From: Platynereis dumerilii
Taxonomy: Eukaryota; Annelida; Polychaeta; Phyllodocida; Nereididae
Length of the DNA stretch: 64,000 bases
Assembly: GCA_026936325.1 (NCBI GenBank)
Contig: JAPTHN010000003.1
Span: forward strand, 62,275,192 to 62,339,191
Reading direction: 5' to 3'
The notes beneath the pieces are model-generated. The model saw only the letters and a list, made by a program, of their open reading frames with translations, was not told the origin of the DNA and did no database searches. Both the position numbers and the translations under genes were made by a program. Positions 24,876 to 37,497 of the stretch are shown here, one piece after another (position 1 is the first letter of the stretch; the number at the start of each line of letters is the position of its first letter).

Positions 24876-25034
24876 CCCCCATTCAGACCATAATGTGTAT
24901 AGGTAATAACATGGCATGGCAGGTTTAGCCTGACTGCTTCTACTTTGAATGCCATTGATATCAATATAGATAAAATATACTCCAGAACAAGAGCCAATGG
25001 GGCTTGCTGTGTGTATTGAGTCTTGTTAATGGCC
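24876..25034 (-). CDS. candidate exon of an unrecognised gene, arm 2 (exon A2)
   Basis: On the minus strand a TTTACAG acceptor opens a 159-nt exon ending before a GTAGTC donor. The frame is open throughout and runs through KTQYTQQAPLALVLEY to the conserved end LPCH, TYTHYGLNG. Compared with arm 1, differences in the first 19 codons are almost all silent third-position changes, and length differences in the middle are multiples of three. This copy lacks the 7-bp insertion seen in arm 1, so it is the better candidate for a working exon. Upstream exons were not identified. An unplaced 740-bp arm-2 block begins about 35 bp beyond the acceptor. The function is unknown to me. Confidence 0.4.
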
Positions 25035-27204
25035 CTGTAAAGATGAATTACTTGCATAATGCACAGGGGACTATGCACAAATTCACAATTTATTGTGCCT
25101 TTGGTTATCTTTCTTGAAGCTTTAAGTCAGAGAGATATATATCATATGAGGCTTCGTATATTGGGGAAATAAATTTGTCAATCTATTCACCCTAAGAATA
25201 TCAAAACAGATTTCACTCTCAGCTCATATCAGATTTCAGTAAGCACTGCAAGGGGAAACATCTGAACTACCATGGAATAGGCAAAAAAAGCACTTCACTG
25301 TTAAAATCCCAGCATAGCCCAAATGAAGTTTCCTTAATGCACTGCAAGCTTAGAGAGGTTAATCAGGTTGGCAATTCCATGTTAAAATATTATTTTTTTC
25401 ACAACCACATCTTGTGGACAACAACACCAGTCTTGTGTGTCCTCTGTGATAAGCTGACACTCAAGTCATTTCTGAGGAAGTTTTCAGACTGTTTAATAGG
25501 ACGAAACTGTCGAAAGTTAACTAATGGACACTTCCTGAAAACGACATTTTGAAATGATGTACATTTCGATGGCTAAATATATTTGATGAGCATATGGGGT
25601 TGAACAGTTCGTTTGCCTAAGAAGAATTTAATTTAATTTAATTTGATTGATAGATTCCAGACAGTTGGTTGCAGACACTTATACAAAGGTTTACATCATG
25701 GGAGATCATTATAATGGCAACTACCGGTACTAAAGTGGTTCTCCCCTATTTACTGGCAGGAAGCCTGGTTAAGTCCTATATCAAAGAAGGCAGTGTATCT
25801 TTTTTCATTATTTGGCAAATAAAATGTCACACTCAAGATTTCAAAGCAGCCAATGACTCAGAATAAACAAAATTTGGCTAGCACCAGCTATATGCCATAA
25901 AACTTGAAATACAATTCAGATTTTTTTTAATGTAAGAGCAATTTTCTACACTTTAAAGTCAATTGATTTTAAGCAAACTGTGTTTTTCTTTAATTTCACC
26001 TTTTCAATTAGTTATGAGAATTTTTTAAGTCAATTTGCACTAAATTTGGGAATGGCAGGTATAGGACTGTGGAATAAATTGACCTTAAGGACTGTCAGTG
26101 GAAAGTAAAAAGGAGAGCTGACTTTATGTAGCAGATGCAAGCATTGAGGGACACAATGTGACATTGAGCTCAATATTTATGCACTCAAGATCAAAAAGAC
26201 TTGCATACCTTGTAACAATGAGGTGAGGAAATATATTTTAGACAAACACTGTCAAAGAGCATGACTCAAATGAAACCTGCCATTGAGAAAACACCACAAA
26301 GAAGAAAAACAAGGACACTGGTATGTGAAGACACCATGGCAACACCCAAACATCTGCAAGTCCAGCAGAATTTATCTGACATATATGTGCAGCCAAAGAC
26401 AGGAGCAAACATTCTTGACTCAGGATAAACGGAAAGAAAGAAAAATCTGAACATACACATTGGCGTCAATTCGTTCCATTAGTCCCGCTGAAACAGTTTG
26501 TGAAGTTAATAAGGCAACTCTGACTACTTCTTGCTCATGTTTCAAGACATTTTATGTCAAATTTGATAACGTTTAGAATCATGTTAAGCTTTCCATATAC
26601 GAATAAATTAAACCTAAAAAATTGACGAAATTGCACTTTTGGCAGGACAATTCTCTATGGTGGCAGCTTCAGAAATGATGCTTTATCACACCAAATAACT
26701 CCAGAAATTCATCAAGGAAATTAATTGAGAAATTTAAAACACTCCATCTGTATATATGATAAAAACTTCAAAACATTGCAATTATGTAAATCAATCAATA
26801 AATGAATTAAGTGCAATTCTTCAATCCATCAGAGCAAAGCAGGTGCGCATTGTTGAGATAGGAGACAGACCCCTTTCACAGCTGTGAGCAATTTAACTTT
26901 GACCGACGAGCTAACATTAGTTTCGAAGGTTTCAATCAATAGAACAGGGCAGCTAGCCATGCATTGTCAATGGTAACAGCTCATCATCTTTAACTGGTTC
27001 ATTTGTCACAGAAGTAGGAGTTTGAAAAATACATGAACATTGCCTTTGCAGCCAGAAATTCTAAAGCAGCGCAATAGTGGCCAAAACCATGCCATGGAAA
27101 AGCTGCCCAAAATGGATAAGGGGAACCAGAACACATTGGGACATTTCAAAGATATATCAGTTTTATAAAATTCCAATAGATGTTTCTGAAGTTCGAAGAA
27201 CTTT

Positions 27205-27332
27205 AAATCACTTGAATTGAATTGAATATTAATTTATTTGTCATTGGCAGTGGCAATATATACTCACAAAACAAGCAAATACATTTAACATTGAATTTTA
27301 ACATATACATTTAACATTGAATTTCAACATAT
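27205..27332 (-). mobile_element. possible 3' tail of a LINE, arm 2
   Basis: Read on the minus strand, the segment ends ACAAATAAATTAATATTCAA followed by TTCAATTCAA, a short (ATTCA)n tail typical of CR1/RTE-like LINE 3' ends. A 26-bp unit (TACATTTAACATTGAATTTT...) is repeated twice at 27,281-27,332. No coding part is visible. The assignment is weak. Confidence 0.35.
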
Positions 27333-28303
27333 AGATGTGCCAATGAGTAGGAGATCAAGTGCCAAGGAGATCACCTGCATGTTTTGTTTCTGTTGTTTAA
27401 GGAGGAATATTATGCATCATGTAAACCTGAGAATGAAATTTCAGACAGATAACATTAAAATGAGAATAAGCACTTTTTTAACGTTTCCTTTTAAACTCAT
27501 TCTGTGGTTCTTCCACTGATGTGTCAATGCAACTCAAAATGTCTCAGATCACGCAATGACATTGATTCCATGGTGCAAACACAACTTTCATTTGTGGATG
27601 ATGAATATTTAAAGCTCTCTTCTACATAGACAGTTTAGTTTAGTTCAATTTTATTTATGTCTCACTCTGCATCAAACATACATATGCATACTTATGCTCT
27701 ATACTGTCATCTCTCTTGTAGCATTACATTTATGCCTAAGGATAAAGTTCAGTATGAGATTTCTATGAGCTTTTATGACAGAAGGGTAGCACTAGCAGCA
27801 CTTCATTGCTGAAAATACAATTTGGAATCATGGTAAAAATAGAGTTGTGTGTCCCCCTGAAGATCATTACACATACAAAGTTAAGGAATGAGAACGTCTT
27901 CTAACAAATTATTATTAATTTCAAGAAACAGCTTCTCAAATTTACATCAAATGTTAAATGCAAGAAAGGTACCAACATTTAATACAGAAGCAAAGTTCTA
28001 CAATGTTCTTGATGTTATAGCATAACAAACCTCACCCTATTGGGGACAGCTTGCTTCATCATATGCACCATTATTCCTCCCAAATTCTTTAAAAGCGCAA
28101 ATTTGATTTCAATACACTGCGCCTCTTTTTCAAAACATTTATTTCAAAAATAAGTTCTTAGTGGCCTGATTGTCTCCAGGCCAAAGTATGCTCATTAATT
28201 ATAGAATCACAGAAGAGTGGCAAGGTGAAAGAAGGCATTAGGCAGCTTAGCCTTGAACAATGGGTCTCTCAGATGCAAGTGTGCCTATACTGGTGTGCTT
28301 CTT

Positions 28304-28367
28304 ACTGAAAGGCATTGGATGCAATATTGTGCCTCATTGCATCCAGGCAATTAAAGCCCAAGGCTCC
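28304..28367. repeat. 64-bp block identical in both duplication arms, with hairpin (arm 2)
   Basis: Exact match to 9,030-9,093, with GGATGCAAT at 28,317-28,325 facing ATTGCATCC at 28,336-28,344. Neighbouring sequence shows the usual scattered differences. Confidence 0.6.
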
Positions 28368-31300
28368 TGACTTTATTAGCCATCTCAAGATTGATCATAT
28401 ATTGCGGAGCTTTGAAGTTTGGTCTTATGAACTCAGATGATCATGCAACTTCCATTTTCAGGCATAACTAAATTTGGTTTGTCATTGCTGCATGTAGATA
28501 GATATACCTTGTCCGACAAAGGAGTTGAATGTATGAATGCCATAAATCATGTTACAGTATTTAAAAGACCTGATTTGAATAGTATGTTCTACAATATATT
28601 TCAATGTTTTTTGCAAAGATTCTAATGTAACTATACTAGTAAAGCCCCATTGAAAGCACAGAAAGAGATAAGGGAATAAAGAGGTTAATGGTCATTTTGA
28701 TGGCGTGTTGATGAAAAGTTGTTAGTCAAGACTTTATTTCAATGAGATGAAAATGGCATTACATTAGAAATTAGGAAGCCAAGAGCATGCTAGGCTTTGT
28801 AAACAGAAAGTTACTTGCCGCTTGGTCGAAGCAGATGAGACAATGGAGAAGGCCAGAAAACATTTGGGTTTGACAGTGCTGCCATCTGGTATAACATTTT
28901 GGGGGGGGGGATTTCTGACCCTGTAGCTGATTTGCATAAGTGGAGCTCTGGTGGAGGCAGAGGGAACTACCTTTGATTTGACACACAAACAGCTGAAACA
29001 GCATTAAACAGCAAAAGAAACAGCAAGTTATGATGTCATCAGAAGAAGAAAAGGGAGAAAGAAGGGTAGGTGAAGGGTATAGGGGAAGGACAGGCCTGCG
29101 GAGGGAGCTTTCAGCTGGCAACCATCCTTGGACTTGGTATGACCTCATTTGCATCTCATTAGCATTTAGTTTGAATGTATATATAGATATATCTGCATTT
29201 TTGAAGTCTGACAATGTTGACACGTTTTGTACAGTAGCCATCCCATATTCCAGAATCTTTGCACAGCAGCTTTTAGTGACTCACTCAGCACCTTCAAATC
29301 TGGTGTCACAGGTTGGCTGTTGACATATATGAGGATATTACAGTAAGCTAGACAATTTAGCTTCTTTCACCTCTAATGATAACCTTATCTTTCGTTTTTC
29401 AGAGTATCTGAATACAAGAGACTGGGAACAAGCAATGTCAAGCATGGATTTATTGTTACCAAATAGACCCAGCATTTTGGCTGCACATATGGACACTCTA
29501 GAGTTTAGATTTCTTTGAATTTGGACATTTTTTCGTGAATTCCTATGGACTTCTCTATAGACCAAGCATCATTTGCTTGTCTAAATGGACACTATTTGGA
29601 CTTCTCTAATTCTGGACTTTCCATGAGTTTCATGGAATTTTATTTTATTTTTATTTGTTTTTTAAAAATATTTTATATTATGAGTCGTATAGAAGTTTCA
29701 TACTTACATACTATTGTATTTTATCAAATACAACAATAAATAAAGTTTTAAATTTTACATTTACAAGAATGGTTAAAGCTGAATGTGAAAATATGAATTT
29801 CCCACCAAATGTGCGTGGACAGTTAATGATTGGGTCAGAAAAAGGAAACAGAACTAAAATAGATTTTAAGAAATTCAGGAAAATAAAACATTTCCAGACA
29901 ATGAGAACAAAGATTGCCCATGACAGTTAGTTTCAGAACATTGCTTGTCTCGGATTGGTGGGATTGGCACAAAACAAGACATAGAGATTGATACAGCTAG
30001 GAAGAAAGATGGATTTAATATAATTATTATAACTTTATAAACGGATAGAAATTCAATGCAAATGATGTGTGGAGAACTTAATAGATGCATTCCTGTTATC
30101 AGCAGAAACTTGAAATAAACAATATATAAACAACATTTCAAATTAAACTAAATTGATTATTTATAACATAAAAAGCTATCTACCAGAAGACCATTAATCC
30201 TACTTGTCACTTCTTACAACTGCAGATTTTCCCAAACAGACTTACTTCCTACTCATTTTATATTCTGTCAGACAAAATGGATCTTGACATGTCTAATTTA
30301 TTATTCATCAGTGCATGGATTTTCTGATAAGTGCAAAATCTGAACTTGTGAGAAAAAGTTTTTTACCAATTCCAATGCTATCACTCCTAGGTGGGCAGAA
30401 ATGTATGTAATTAGAGAATCACTAGGTGTCCATCACCATCGATATCAGTCAAATAATCAATCACCAACCACAAATAAACTCACAAGCACCTGTACCAGCT
30501 GCACATTTACTGATCAATTACACAGATGTCATAACATTGCAGAATGTTATTGAGTGCATCAAAAGTCAACACTAACAGAACAGCTGTCTCAATTTTAAAA
30601 ATCATAGCAACAAGTCAGGTGTTTATTTTTCTGAATAAGAAGAATAATTCCATGTAATTTCAAAGGTTTGATAACAAATTGTTGGACAGAATCGCACTTA
30701 AACATTAAACGAAAAAACATGCTTAGTATGAAATCATACTGTATTTGTCAACACAAAATGAAACTCCAAATCATTTTGGTAACAGCGATTTCCCTTTGTG
30801 TTCAGAATTCAGACCAAATATTTGTTTTTAAGTTCATGCTCAGTCTTGGTGATTGTGTGAAAAGCAAAGCAGGATCTCATTATGATATTGAATACTGTAC
30901 TTAAACAAGAGAATGATGGCTGCCAATGTAATACAAATAATTTTTTGAAAATTTTAATGAGTCACCTGTCTGTGTCAGTTACTTACCATTAGTATATTGG
31001 AGAGAGAATTAAAATGTGGTGATTAGATGTGCATGAACCTGGCAAGAAAAGAAGTGAAGTTAACAAGGTATCATGAACAGTACCTGTAAATACATTTTAT
31101 ATTGTTACTACCCTTCAATAAAGAATGTAGAAAGTCCTTGTTCTAAAATATCAAACTGTTTTTTGTATACAAGGTATCAGAAAGTGAAGGTATGATATCA
31201 TACCAAAGGCGAGCATATAATTAATTCTAATCTGTCACTAACAGCTGTTTCAACCAATTCATGGTGGAAAAACAGTGTTGACTCTGTTAAGTGATATGGA

Positions 31301-33243
31301 AGTTCAATTTGATTTAATACGCTTTTTTTGACAGGTCAAATGTCAGATTCAGACAGGTTCATAATGAATTTGCAGTGATCAATACATCGTTGTTTTATAA
31401 CTTTATCAATTAGGTCTAAAAATGAGCATGATTGTGTGTCTCCCGAGAAAACAAACACAAATATTTGATATTTTTCTTGACATCGCTGTTTAATACAAAT
31501 GCTGATGTAATTTGGAAGGCCACATCAAGACTTAGTAGTAAGTAAAGGTACCTAGATAAATCAATATGGCTATAAATGTTTCAGGCTTAGCAGACCATCT
31601 CACAAACGGTGATCCAAAGATGTCCGATCGGTCACAGGAGCACATTTTGCATCATGTCAGAAACAGCAATTGATCTCTGAACCTGTTTTCTCTTTGTTAG
31701 CATATCTATTCTAATATTCATGGCGCTGTTCATGGTAAAGGAGTGGCCACAAAAACCTCTTTTGTTTTTTTCTATCAAATTTTGATGGTGGAATGGACCA
31801 CCCTTGCTTTTGGATGATATATATGGTTGGTTCAGATGCAAATTCTGGTTTATCACATCGATTCAACCTTGAAGATACAGAGGCAACATACTGGTAAGTG
31901 TTGGTATCACTAATAGAAAGTCCCTTTTTGATTATGATTTTGATGTAATCTTGCCTATTGTAGAATTGGATGAATCCTTTCTTTCACCGTTGAAAATAAA
32001 GGTAATTTGTTAAAAAAAAAAAAAAGATTCAAACAACCAACAAGACAACCAACACTGTGAATTATTTCTTAGATAATTGATGTATACAAACACAAGGGAA
32101 TGTTGCCTACCCTGTCCAACTGCAGCTTAAGGATATTGCTTACCTTCAAGCGACATGAATGAGCGAACAATAATAACCCAAATCAGTTCGTCTGTCACTG
32201 ATTGATTATACACAACAACAATACACAAGTCTATCTAACATACACAGTGTTTCTCAATATTGTCTACATCTGATCTGACCTAGTTTTCTTATAAAGCCAA
32301 CAAGTTGTTACACACTCAAGGTGTGAAATTACGCAAAAAAATCGCACAAAAGCAACAGAGTGCCACCTGATATACCATTGTGTACTTTCTCACCAAGACG
32401 AATTTGTTTGCGGTTCCTGTATACCCAGGGCACTAGCAATCGACAATTGTTCCCATATATTCTATCTGTTGGGACAATTATTTCTTGATAATAGAGGCGT
32501 ATGGCCTTCTAGCTCGCACACAATGATAGCACTCCTGAGACAATGATTTGGGACAATACTAATCGTCATTGTGCAAGGCTTGCATCTTTCTTATTATTCT
32601 GCTTATTAATCTCATCTAATTACTTCCGTGTGTTAACAACAAGCACATAGGGAATGCAGACTTTCGTGAGTAGGGTATCTAATAATTATCATGCAGTCCA
32701 ATTTATCTCAAGGTAGCAAGACTTCAACCCCAGACTGGCAATGTGCAGTGTATATCTTATGACCTTTTGTCTGCACAGTCTGGATGAATGCAGAAGTGGC
32801 AAATAAATTTATCTTTCAAAGCCAGTTTTTGGCAGCACATAAGAGACCCATTAACTCGCCAATGTCAGAATTTTTCACAATTTCAAATGGCTATATTGAA
32901 TCCTCTTTTCTCTTTAAATTTCACATTTGTCGGTTGCATGAATAGCACAGAAATCTAATGTGTTTGTCACAATCACGAAAGGCTGAATTGGAAGCCTGCT
33001 ATTTTGACAAAAAGGGTTGGAGCAAGATAGAGTTTTCAACAATGCCTAAAATGTGTCTATCACTCAAAGCCAGAGCGAACTTGACTTTCGACGTGCTGAT
33101 CAATTCAATTACTGTGAGGCAACCTAGCATGCCAGAGCACAAAGCAAACGCACAAAGTCCCCAACTGATGCTGTGTTGACAGGATAAGTAAAAAATGGCA
33201 AATGCTTCTAATCCGGAACGAGCACCTTTGTGAGCTAAACACA

Positions 33244-34222
33244 CACTGTAAAATTTGAAAACTGAGTTGATGCAATAATTTGAGCTGTCTGAGAATGTTA
33301 ATAATTTTCAATCTATGATAGCTCAATCCTATAAGTTGTCAAGGTATGATAGCTCAATGCTGTAAGTTGTCCAAACGAATCATAACATTAAGCTGTGAAA
33401 ACATGAAAGCTTCAGTTGTTGCAGATAGCTTGACATCTCAGTCATGCCACATATAGCGCCATCTATAACAAGCACTTCTCATAAGACTGCATTTAGTTTT
33501 AAATAATTATTTACTTACAAGAAAAAATAACATTTATATTACGCTATCCCAGAGAAAAAATGAGTAGCACACCACTTTAGCTGGTTACTTTTTTATTTTT
33601 ATCTCTCTTTAATTAATTTGTTGGAGTAATTAGATGCATGCTTTCATACGTCAACCAACATTTCCAAGTCAGAGTGTGTTCAAATATAGGCTTCTAGCAC
33701 TGTAGACCAACTGAGATGAGCCACAGGCCATTGGGATTTATTCACAAGAAATTAATTTTTAAATCTCCTTGTGATGCAATGGTCTTTGTTGAATGCATCT
33801 TGGGCCTGTCCATGATGTGCTGAAATGAAGCATACTGGATCAGTAGGATCCCCGTGAGAGATCAAACAATATTTCGGGATTACAGCCCATATTCATAAAT
33901 AACTCTATATAAGACAGGTCACACAAATATAAATGAAAAACAACTAAAAATAAGTCAACACAGCTCAACATTTTGAGTTGTGTTAGCTTGGATCAATAAG
34001 TCAACAAAACTCAATATTTTGAGATGTAAGTCAACACAGCTCATTGTTTTGAGTTTTCTCAGCTTGAATACCTTAGTCAACAGAGCTTAGTATTTTGAGC
34101 TATCTCAGCTCAGTATTTTGAGTTATCTCAGCTTAAAACATTAATCTATGTAAGCTCAATCAACTTGTGCAACCATCTCACTCAATCAATTGAGCTGAAT
34201 CAGCAAGTCCGATTTTACAGTG
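33244..34222. mobile_element. CACTGTAAAAT-ended element, arm 2 only
   Basis: Ends CACTGTAAAATTTGAAAA and, inverted, CACTGTAAAATCGGACTTG, flanked by CA on both sides (33,242-33,243 and 34,223-34,224). Arm 1 lacks it at about 19,993. The right half holds a head-to-tail array of roughly 40-bp units with AGTCAACACAGCTCA and TTTTGAGTT. Its right terminal region shares GATTGAGTGAGATGGTTGCA with the element at 34,405, so both belong to one family. No transposase. Confidence 0.8.
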
Positions 34223-34404
34223 CAGTAGGAAATTGAGGCTAGGACAACAGCAGATCCATAATAGTCTCTGAAATTGGCACCCATTGTTCAATTGTCTATG
34301 GACAATTCATGACCTCCCCAGATTCAAAGAATATTCTTTTATCAGTTTTCCTTCTACCCTCTTGTTTTATTTGGGCAGTAACTCGATTTTGGGTGTCTTC
34401 TCTT

Positions 34405-34611
34405 CACTGTAAAATTTGAAATTTTGAGTCAGCTCAAATGATTGAGTGAGATGGTTGCACAATTTGTTTGAGCTAACAGAGCTTGATATTTTGAGTTATG
34501 ATAATCTTTTCGTTGTTATAACTTCAAACAACAAGCTATGATAGCTCAAAGGAATTGTGCAACCGTCTCACTCAATCATTTGAGCTAACTCAAAATTCAG
34601 ATTTTACAGTG
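34405..34611. mobile_element. 207-bp CACTGTAAAAT MITE, arm 2 only
   Basis: Ends CACTGTAAAATTTGAAATTT and, inverted, CACTGTAAAATCTGAATTTT. Inverted homology continues for about 60 bp, through ATTGAGTGAGATGGTTGCAC, so the element can fold into a near-complete hairpin. TT flanks both ends (34,403-34,404 and 34,612-34,613). Arm 1 has the empty site near 20,184 (TTCTCATGTCCCC against TTCTCTT[element]TTGTCTCC). CACTG ends with a 2-bp duplication again suggest the EnSpm/CACTA group. Confidence 0.88.
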
Positions 34612-35943
34612 TTGTCTCCTGCTTCTCTTCTTTACAATCACGTCTCTCTCATTTCTGGCCATCATTTTGTATCATAGTTTTTCCCTGTTCTTTCTTTCAT
34701 TTTTTTCTGGCTTTGTTTCTTTTCTACATTTATTTCTCCTGCTTTTAAAATATCCTCTTAAGCTATGTCACAACTTTTTTCTTATTTTATTGAATTTTCC
34801 ATGTTATTTTATGCCCAACACAACGGCCCTGCCAGAGCAGATCACAGATTTAATTGAGCAATTCAGTTGTCCATTCTTGTGTGAAATTATTGTCTTTGTA
34901 TTGTTGAGCTTATCTCTGGCGGACACATGTACACTTCAAAAACAATAATTTTAAGAAAATATAGAAAAAAGAAAAGAAACAATTATGTTTGCCATATTTG
35001 ACCAGTATGCATGATTGCAGGCTGGCAAGTATATATGCAGTAAAGGTTGCCTTCTGAGGCATGTTTTTGTCATACCGAGAGCTTCTTGATGAGACACTAG
35101 AAACTTTATTATGAAAAAATTGTACTTTTGAAACTTACTAGGAGATCATTGACATAAAAAGTAGAAATCGCTCTCCTTTATAAGGTGTTTATTGAATCTT
35201 TAAAGTATTCTCCAGTCATGTTTATACATACAAATTTATATAAAATGGCTTGAGTTACATGATAGCATTTTACAACTAAGAACAATCCCACAGTTCAAGA
35301 GAGGCCATTGTCTCCAGGACATAATTACTTTTCTTGTCACATGGTAAATAGTTTAGTAATCATGCCTAACATCCACTCAGGAATGTCATACTACAGTGTA
35401 ATTACTTCCCATTCTCACAAGGTGAGTTTAGTCTTTCTGGTATTTACCTAGGGTCGTGGAGCTTGGTGTGGATACACTATTAAATTCAATTCAAAAGGAA
35501 TCTTACTCTGGTGAATCATGTGCAGGCATATTGGTTATACATTTTATCTCATGGGGAAATAGCTGTTTTTTTTTAAATTTATATTTATTTAAAAGTGAAA
35601 GCAAATAAGCATGTGCAAAACAATCCTGACACCTTTGAAACCATTACAAGCGGTTCAATTCAGCTGTCAGAGCAATTCAACTTTGCCGTGTCTTTTATGC
35701 AACTCAATTGACAGACTGGTCACTGGGGAAACTTAACTTCATCTTGACTAAAAGTCGAACTTGTTCCAATTGTTCTAACTAAATCAAGTCACTGCAGTCA
35801 GAATAAACTATAAGACAAATGACATTACAGATGAGAAGGACATGCAGCCACCTTTAGATTTTTTGTAATAACAGTCAGATGTGTAACAGTTGGTAAGTAT
35901 GAAAAATTAATATATATACTGAGATGAGAGAGGGAGTAATGTT

Positions 35944-35966
35944 CCATCTATCTATCTATCTATCTG

Positions 35967-36013
<47 letters not shown>

Positions 36014-36081
36014 GTCTATCTATCTATCTATCTATCTATCAGTCCATCCATCAATCCATCCATCCATCCATCCATCCATCC

Positions 36082-36124
<43 letters not shown>

Positions 36125-36140
36125 CATCTATCTATCCATA
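35944..36140. repeat. (CTAT)n microsatellite, arm 2
   Basis: Counterpart of 22,185-22,385, with an inner block of CCAT units (36,040-36,085) that arm 1 lacks. Open frames across it are artefacts. Confidence 0.97.
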
Positions 36141-36428
36141 TGCCTATACTGTATATCTAAGGCATCTTCCTAATCATTATCATTTCCTTTCACAAGTCTA
36201 GCAGTATCTCTTGAGAAAGCTTCCGAGACAAGTTCTATAAATCTGTCAAGCAGACCAGGCATGAAATTGCTGAAATTAGCAGTAATTGAAAACTTCAGGC
36301 AATACAAGATAAGTATATAGATATGGGTGGGGTTTCTTGTTTTTCTACCAAGCATGGAATAAAATTTGTGTGGCATGTTAATAGTTGTTTTTTTTCATAT
36401 AGGATTTGCAACCACTTATCAGAATTAT

Positions 36429-36959
36429 GACAGCTGCACAAATATTATAAAAATATTCAATTCCATGACAGGTTGATAAATGATAGTGAATTTTGCAGTC
36501 CAGTAAACACATTTCACTGCAGCAACAGTTGGTGATTGACAAATTAGTCAAAAACGGGTCCGAATAAGGACATGGTGGGATATTGAAATTTATATGTAGC
36601 TTTCACAAAATCTATTTTGAATACCACTTTTCTGTGTAGTTGTTATTTCACTGGAGAGTATTGATGATTGCTCTTGATTTGAAATGATTCTAAAAGCCTC
36701 CTTTCTACCAAATTACCCCCGAAAATTGCCTGTAAAATACCTGTCTTATGGGTAATTACTCTGTCGTGAAAGTTGCTCATAATTACTTATGAAGTTATTT
36801 CCTCTTCAGTTTCCTAGCTTTAAATCCATCACTCACTTATTGTTGTCTGCCCATTTGGAAGTCAGTGATTTTATTGATGTCTCTTCGGAGTTGAAGGGTG
36901 ATATCTCGGTAAAAGTAGGTGAGTTCAAACAAGTGGAGGTCAGCAGAATTGGTTTACTT
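36429..36959. other. flank after the duplication, nothing recognised
   Basis: AT-rich sequence after homology between the arms ends. No convincing exon, RNA or repeat end was seen. Confidence 0.5.
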
Positions 36960-37440
36960 AGACAGACAGACAGACAAATTCTTTATTGACCTGTGTAAAA
37001 AATATACACCCATCCCTATATGGGCTTACAAGTCATCAAAATAATTCAAAAGTAACTTTAAAAACAAATTTTCTGGAAACTACAATATTAAAACATTACA
37101 ATCACATATTTACAATGTTAAAACATTTACTATCACATATTTACATTATTTAAACAACAAACTTCTTCTTCTATGGAAAGCTTTAAACAAATATTCTGCA
37201 GTAAATCTAACTAAATCCTTGGACATCAACAACTTAAATTTTTCTTGTAATGATAAAAAGTAAAAATCCACACAATGATCTAAAACACGAGTTAAAAGTA
37301 AATTACGTAAATCGTTATAAGTATTACAATGGAACAAAAAATGATTTTCATCTTCTAGAACATGATTGGAACAAAATTCACAAACTCTATATTCTAATGG
37401 TATATCATTGTAACGTCCTGTCTCTATTGCTAATGGTAAA
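36960..37440 (-). mobile_element. 3' end of a non-LTR retrotransposon (LINE), 5'-truncated
   Basis: On the minus strand the frame reads LPLAIETGRYNDIPLEYRV, then CEFCSNHVLEDENHFLFHC, then YNDLRNLL and RFTAEYLFKAFHRR. This is the C-terminal cysteine/histidine segment found at the end of the reverse-transcriptase ORF in many animal LINEs (C-x2-C, then H-x4-C). The 3' UTR follows and ends AATAAAGAATTTGTCTGTC with a (TCTG)n tail at 36,960-36,975. The coding part stops at about 37,440, where an inverted duplication begins, so the copy is heavily 5'-truncated and dead. The exact clade is not determined. Confidence 0.75.
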
Positions 37441-37497
37441 TTAGCAATAGAGACAGGACGTTACAATGGTAAATTAGCAACAGAGACAGGACGTTAC
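37407..37497. repeat. 27-bp perfect inverted repeat plus third copy at the LINE 5' junction
   Basis: The 27 bases at 37,407-37,433 and their exact reverse complement at 37,441-37,467 are separated by 7 nt. A third copy (24 bp, one mismatch) lies at 37,474-37,497. The repeated segment is LINE coding sequence (ETGRYND codons on the minus strand), so two of the three copies are short duplicates made at the truncated 5' end. Confidence 0.9.

Larger units (their letters stand above)
22999..36428. repeat. tandem segmental duplication, arm 2
   Basis: Direct paralogue of 3,447-22,675. It lacks the 5.8-kb element and the insertions at 7,058, 10,773, 18,420 and 21,475. It has two CACTG elements that arm 1 lacks (33,244 and 34,405) and extra blocks at about 25,068-25,805, 27,003-27,690 and 28,635-29,185 whose ends I could not define. 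The last may be insertions here or losses in arm 1. Confidence 0.95.

Noticed and set aside
26266-26469. Hydrophobic minus-strand frame with an acceptor-like site, arm 1 trace near 5,990
   Set aside because: It looked like a membrane-segment exon (GVAMVS), but arm differences are mostly amino-acid changing and the arm-1 frame has stops.
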